A stretch of 21,174 bases of DNA from assembly GCF_000090795.2 (NCBI RefSeq), contig NW_003546382.1, forward strand, positions 31,495-52,668. Reading direction: 5' to 3'. Of this stretch, positions 17,890 through 21,174 are shown one piece after another. Source of the stretch: Amphimedon queenslandica. Its lineage: Eukaryota > Porifera > Demospongiae > Haplosclerida > Niphatidae. Made by a program: the position numbers and the translations under genes. The notes beneath the pieces were generated by a model. That model saw only the letters and a program-made list of their open reading frames with translations, was not told the DNA's origin and did not search any database. Every line of letters begins with the position of its first letter. The stretch's first letter is position 1.

Positions 17890-19144
17890 TTACTTGATAT
17901 AAATCTCATACAATTGAACTGGAGTATCTTCATCTGCATATCTACTATTACCACACACCCTCAGTTCAATGTAATCAGTAATGGTAGCATTACCATAATC
18001 TCTGAAGAACCACGGAAGACCAGTAGCTGTACAACAAGGAGCTTCTACTGAAAGACAGTTATTCCCATCCCACAATGGATCACCAGTGTATACTGTACCA
18101 TGGGAAGGAGCACTGTTTGTACCTGACTCACAATAGTAGTGCTCTCCTACAAATAATGGAACTGCATTAGTTGCTCCAGTATTACAAGGACAGGTGAAAG
18201 CTCTATTGATATCTGAAGTATATCCAGCTATATAAGACCAGGCATGTTGACGAGGTGACCCATGTGTGATACTGACTCCATCAATATAAGCATCATTGAT
18301 ATCATTGATGTTAAATTGAACAGCATCAGTTGATCCCTTTTGATATCCAACCACTTTACCACATATTTGACTATAACTGATACCATTTGTTTGGAATATG
18401 TTAGACCTACAACCAGCAGAATTACTCTCTCTCCTACAAACTCTAATGCCTCCAGTCATCAATTCCTGAAGTCCAGAAGGACAGTTCATAGTCATATCAA
18501 GATAAGCTATTCTTGTCCATCCTCCATCTTGTCCACACAGTTCTCCCATATTGCAGTATATATTGTGACCATTAACATGATAGTAACCAGAAGGACTATT
18601 GGGGCGAGCTACTCTTATATCTTTACAAGATACAGGTTGAATAGCAGAATTAAGCAAAGAGGATCCATTCTTTATCTCTAGTAATTCATTGAATAAATCA
18701 TCTATTTTATTCTGTATCAGTGACATGCCACTGTTAATAGCAGTATTACCACTATTAGTGAGGCCAGCATTGTTGCTCCTTGCGGTATCTTTTGATATTA
18801 AGTTAAGTACAAGTATAGCTACCAATAGGAATATTATGATCACCAGTAGAATTATTATTGCAGCAAATGACTTCTTTCCTACAGTATACTGCACTGGTTG
18901 TTGAGGAGGTTTGGTATCCTTAACATTAGCTTTTGGTAGCTGATAATCTAATGAATATATCATACATTAGTTTTAATAATAAATTACTTGTATGGTATAT
19001 ACCTGAGTAGTCATGAAGATCTGAGTACATTGCTTCTTCAGTACTAGTATGAGTCTTTACTACTAGTTCATAGGCTGTGTTTTGTGTCAGTGTGAAATCC
19101 TTAGCTTCACTTTGAAAACTTGTTGTCATTGTCTTGTTTTCCAT
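17890..19144 (-). CDS. Type II membrane protein with fibrinogen-related Cys-rich ectodomain (paralogue 1)
   Basis: Two exons, 19144-19003 and 18947-17890, separated by a 55-bp intron, encode 399 aa. Residues 1-74 are a cytosolic tail with YELV (25-28) and YSDL (40-43). Residues 75-99 form one hydrophobic helix without a signal peptide, so the protein is predicted to be type II. A short stalk (100-152) precedes a Cys-rich ectodomain (153-399) with SPSGYY, YCNMGELCGQDGGWTRIAYL, CRSNIFQTNGISYSQICGKV, YIDGVSITHGSPRQHAWSYI, CPC, YYCESGT, DPLWDGNNC, GLPWFFRDYG and TDYIELRVCG. The GGWTRIAYLDM region resembles the start of a fibrinogen C-terminal domain, but the rest follows a family I associate with sponge and cnidarian proteins of unknown function. 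Start ATG 19144 is chosen over an in-frame ATG at 19225 because it is followed by the region shared with the paralogue. Recognition or adhesion is a guess. Confidence 0.82.
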
Positions 19145-19255
19145 CTTAACAGCTCTTCTTCTTATATTTTTTTTAATTATAACTATCCTTATATATAGAT
19201 ATGCATACATATCTTTGATATTCATGTTGAATTTGAATCTTTGCTTTCATTATAG

Positions 19256-19341
19256 CATAGATATTATAGACTACGTAACCCGTATACGTATTTTTATTTT
19301 TATTTTTTCCAATCCCGTATACGTAGTCTCTAATATCTATG
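19256..19341. repeat. 86-bp palindromic element upstream of paralogue 1
   Basis: CATAGATATTATAGACTACG (from 19256, then TA) is inverted with one mismatch as TACGTAGTCTCTAATATCTA (19320-19339, then TG). CCCGTATACGTA-like words lie just inside both arms. It lies between the two paralogues, about 110 bp upstream of the paralogue 1 start. It may be a minimal MITE or a regulatory palindrome. The rest of 19145-19512 is AT-rich and otherwise featureless. Confidence 0.7.
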
Positions 19342-19512
19342 ATTATAGATAGCCTGGCAAGGTTTTGTTTTTATAAATTGTAATATCTCAAGATTATCAC
19401 ACAATGTTTGTTTGCACAATAATTATTATTTTGTATTTGTACTAATGACAATGTTCTATAACACTAACAACTAACAAAAACATACACTACTTATAATTAT
19501 TAATATGTTCCT

Positions 19513-20985
19513 TTACTTGACATAAATCTCATACAATTGAACTGGAGTATCTTCATTACTCCATTTTTCATTCCCACACACCCTCAGTTCAATGTAATCA
19601 GTAATGGTAGCATTACCATAATCTCTGAAGAACCATGGAAGACCAGTACCAGTACAACAAGGAGCTTCATATGAAAGACAGTTATTCCCATCCCACAATG
19701 GATCAGCAGTAAAAGTGGAGTCATTGTTTGGATCTTTGTCTGTAGTGCCTGACTCACAATAGTAGTGCTCTCCTACAAATGATTGAACCTCATTATTTGT
19801 ATCAGCATTACTGTTGCAAGGACAAACATGGTCTAGATAATTAGGGATATCTATATTGCTGATATTACTTGATAGCCCAGCTATAAAAGACCAGACATGT
19901 TGACGAGGTGATCCACGTGTGATACTGACTCCATCAATATAAGCATCATTGATATTTTTGTCAATGCTTACAACTCCATTAGGCCTTCCCTTTTGATATC
20001 CAACTACTTTACCACATATTTGACTATAACTGATACCATTTGTTTGGAATACATTAGACCTACAACCACCATAACTATTCTCTCTCCTACAAAGTCTAAT
20101 CCCTCCAGCCATCAATTCCTCAAGTCCAGAAGGACAGTTTTGTGTAATGTCAGTCATATCAAGATAAGCTATTCTTGTCCATCCTCCATCTTGCCCACAC
20201 AGCTCTCCCATATTGCAGTATGTATTGCGACTGTTAATATAATAGTAACCAGAAGGACTGTTGGGATGAGCTGCTTTAATATCTTTACAAGAAACGAGTC
20301 GAATAACAGAATTGAACAAAGAGGATCTATTCTGTATCTCTAGTAATTCATTGACTATTAGTAGTACATCATTAACAGCAGCAGCAGTTGGTATACTGAT
20401 ATCTTTAATAAGACTAGTGTTCAGTAATTGAAGTAGTTCATCTGTAGACCTGTTGGTATTATTAGCATGTACCATAATCTGTTGAATTATGCTATTCATT
20501 GTATCCTGTATCAGTGAGAGGTTACTGTTAACATTGTGATCATGAATCTGCTCCTTTATATCCTCCACATTTTTCTGTATCAGTGACAGGTTACAGTTAA
20601 TAGCAGTATTACCACTATTAGTGAGGCCAGCACTATTACTGCTTGTATCACTTGTACATGAACCTTTATTAAGCAACTGTACTACCAGCACACATACCAA
20701 TAGTATCAGTATGAGTGCCAGTAGGACTATTGTAACAACTTGTAGTCCCTTCCCTGCAGTATACTGCACTGACTGTTGAGATTTGACAGTGTAAGTATCT
20801 TGTCCTTTTCCATTGTTATCCGTTGGTTGATTGAAAGACACATCGGCAGTATCATACAATTGAGATGAGTCATAAGATGAGTGCTGATCTGACTCAACAC
20901 TGCTACAATACTGAGGCCTGAGTAGCTTCTCTGTTGATGGTCCACTGTGGGAGAGATGTGCATACTCACCAAGCTCTGAATACAT
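19513..20985 (-). CDS. Type II membrane protein with fibrinogen-related Cys-rich ectodomain (paralogue 2)
   Basis: A tandem paralogue of the gene at 17890-19144. From the first in-frame ATG (20985) the frame encodes 490 aa read straight through; it stays open upstream to about 21109 without another ATG. The tail has YSEL and YAHL, plus YYDL upstream of the ATG. A hydrophobic helix VVTIVLLALILILLVCVLVV is followed by a stalk longer than in paralogue 1, with repeated NLSLIQ units and several N-glycosylation sequons, then the same ectodomain: SPSGYY, GGWTRIAYLDM, SYSQICGKVVGYQ, GVSITRGSPRQHVWSFIAG, DPLWDGNNC, GLPWFFRDYG and TDYIELRVCG. A strong donor GTGAGTATG at 20969 and an AG at 20889 bound an in-frame 81-nt segment at the homologous position and phase of the paralogue 1 intron, so it may be spliced out. 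The true 5' end is uncertain because the paralogue 1 start region is out of frame here. Confidence 0.75.
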   Translation of the reverse strand: MYSELGEYAHLSHSGPSTEKLLRPQYCSSVESDQHSSYDSSQLYDTADVSFNQPTDNNGKGQDTYTVKSQQSVQYTAGKGLQVVTIVLLALILILLVCVLVVQLLNKGSCTSDTSSNSAGLTNSGNTAINCNLSLIQKNVEDIKEQIHDHNVNSNLSLIQDTMNSIIQQIMVHANNTNRSTDELLQLLNTSLIKDISIPTAAAVNDVLLIVNELLEIQNRSSLFNSVIRLVSCKDIKAAHPNSPSGYYYINSRNTYCNMGELCGQDGGWTRIAYLDMTDITQNCPSGLEELMAGGIRLCRRENSYGGCRSNVFQTNGISYSQICGKVVGYQKGRPNGVVSIDKNINDAYIDGVSITRGSPRQHVWSFIAGLSSNISNIDIPNYLDHVCPCNSNADTNNEVQSFVGEHYYCESGTTDKDPNNDSTFTADPLWDGNNCLSYEAPCCTGTGLPWFFRDYGNATITDYIELRVCGNEKWSNEDTPVQLYEIYVK

Positions 20986-21174
20986 TGATCCTTTGGGTCC
21001 ATTGTTTGGTCCTTGAGAAGGTTTCAATTGATTGTCATGATCAGTGGCAAGGTCATAATACACTGGAGCTGAGGATTCATTGCTTTGAAAACTTGTTGAC
21101 AGTGTAGTTCATGTTCTCCATCTCTCTATGTGACTTTACTAAATTACTGATTGATTATGCTGACTTTTATGATG
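20986..21174 (-). other. 5' region of paralogue 2 with a displaced ancestral start
   Basis: A minus-strand ATGGAGAAC (21121) followed by AACAAGTTTTCAAAG matches the start of paralogue 1 (ATGGAAAAC, then AACAAGTTTTCAAAG), but the distance between the two words is four bases longer. That frame stops after 14 codons at a TGA. Promoter elements are not evident in the remaining bases. Confidence 0.55.

Noticed and set aside
18340..18904. Plus-strand open frames opposite paralogue 1, and a similar one at 19993-20343 opposite paralogue 2
   Set aside because: They are antisense shadows of the conserved ectodomain; their similarity to each other follows from the paralogy of the minus-strand genes.
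17890..18963. Paralogue 1 starting at ATG 18963 as a single exon
   Set aside because: The first codons would be intron sequence; the phase-1 junction 19003/18947 joins a tail homologous to that of paralogue 2.

Overview
The window looks like nuclear DNA of an early-branching animal, most likely a demosponge of the Amphimedon type. This is inferred from gene content and architecture; no taxonomic search was possible. The reasons are AT-rich DNA, intron-dense but compact genes (one has 27 coding exons in about 10.8 kb), head-to-head and tail-to-tail packing of metazoan genes, and a tandem pair of receptor-like genes whose ectodomain belongs to a family I associate with sponges and cnidarians. 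The introns are full of short non-autonomous DNA transposons, microsatellites and one satellite array.

Layout. Positions 1-2096 (+) hold the 3' end of the chaperonin CCT6 (CCT zeta) gene: four exons covering the last ~179 residues. Positions 2552-4922 (-) hold a complete five-exon TLC-domain membrane protein of the TLCD3/FAM57 family (284 aa). It meets CCT6 tail-to-tail and shares a 160-bp bidirectional promoter, with a perfect NRF1-type palindrome, with the next gene. Positions 5083-15916 (+) hold a complete two-pore channel of TPC1 type (27 coding exons, 950 aa), whose introns carry most of the repeats. Positions 16905-17243 (+) hold a single-exon DUF4326 protein. Positions 17890-19144 and 19513-20985 (both -) hold two tandem paralogues of type II membrane proteins with a Cys-rich fibrinogen-related ectodomain and tyrosine motifs in the cytosolic tail.

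Of most interest are: a ~177-bp satellite inside a TPC1 intron with an alternating dimer structure and a near-perfect 38-bp palindrome in one of its linkers; a duplicated CCT6 intron segment in which one copy holds a MITE and the other is its empty site, showing TA target duplication; several different MITEs sharing TACCGTA-like ends; repeat arrays that contain copies of the neighbouring 5' or 3' splice site; and the receptor pair, where a homologous phase-1 intron is obvious in one gene and an in-frame 81-nt segment in the other.

Exon boundaries were placed by hand using GT-AG sites, phase and homology. Every internal junction in the four multi-exon models keeps frame. Family names rest on recognition of sequence motifs, not on a database search.
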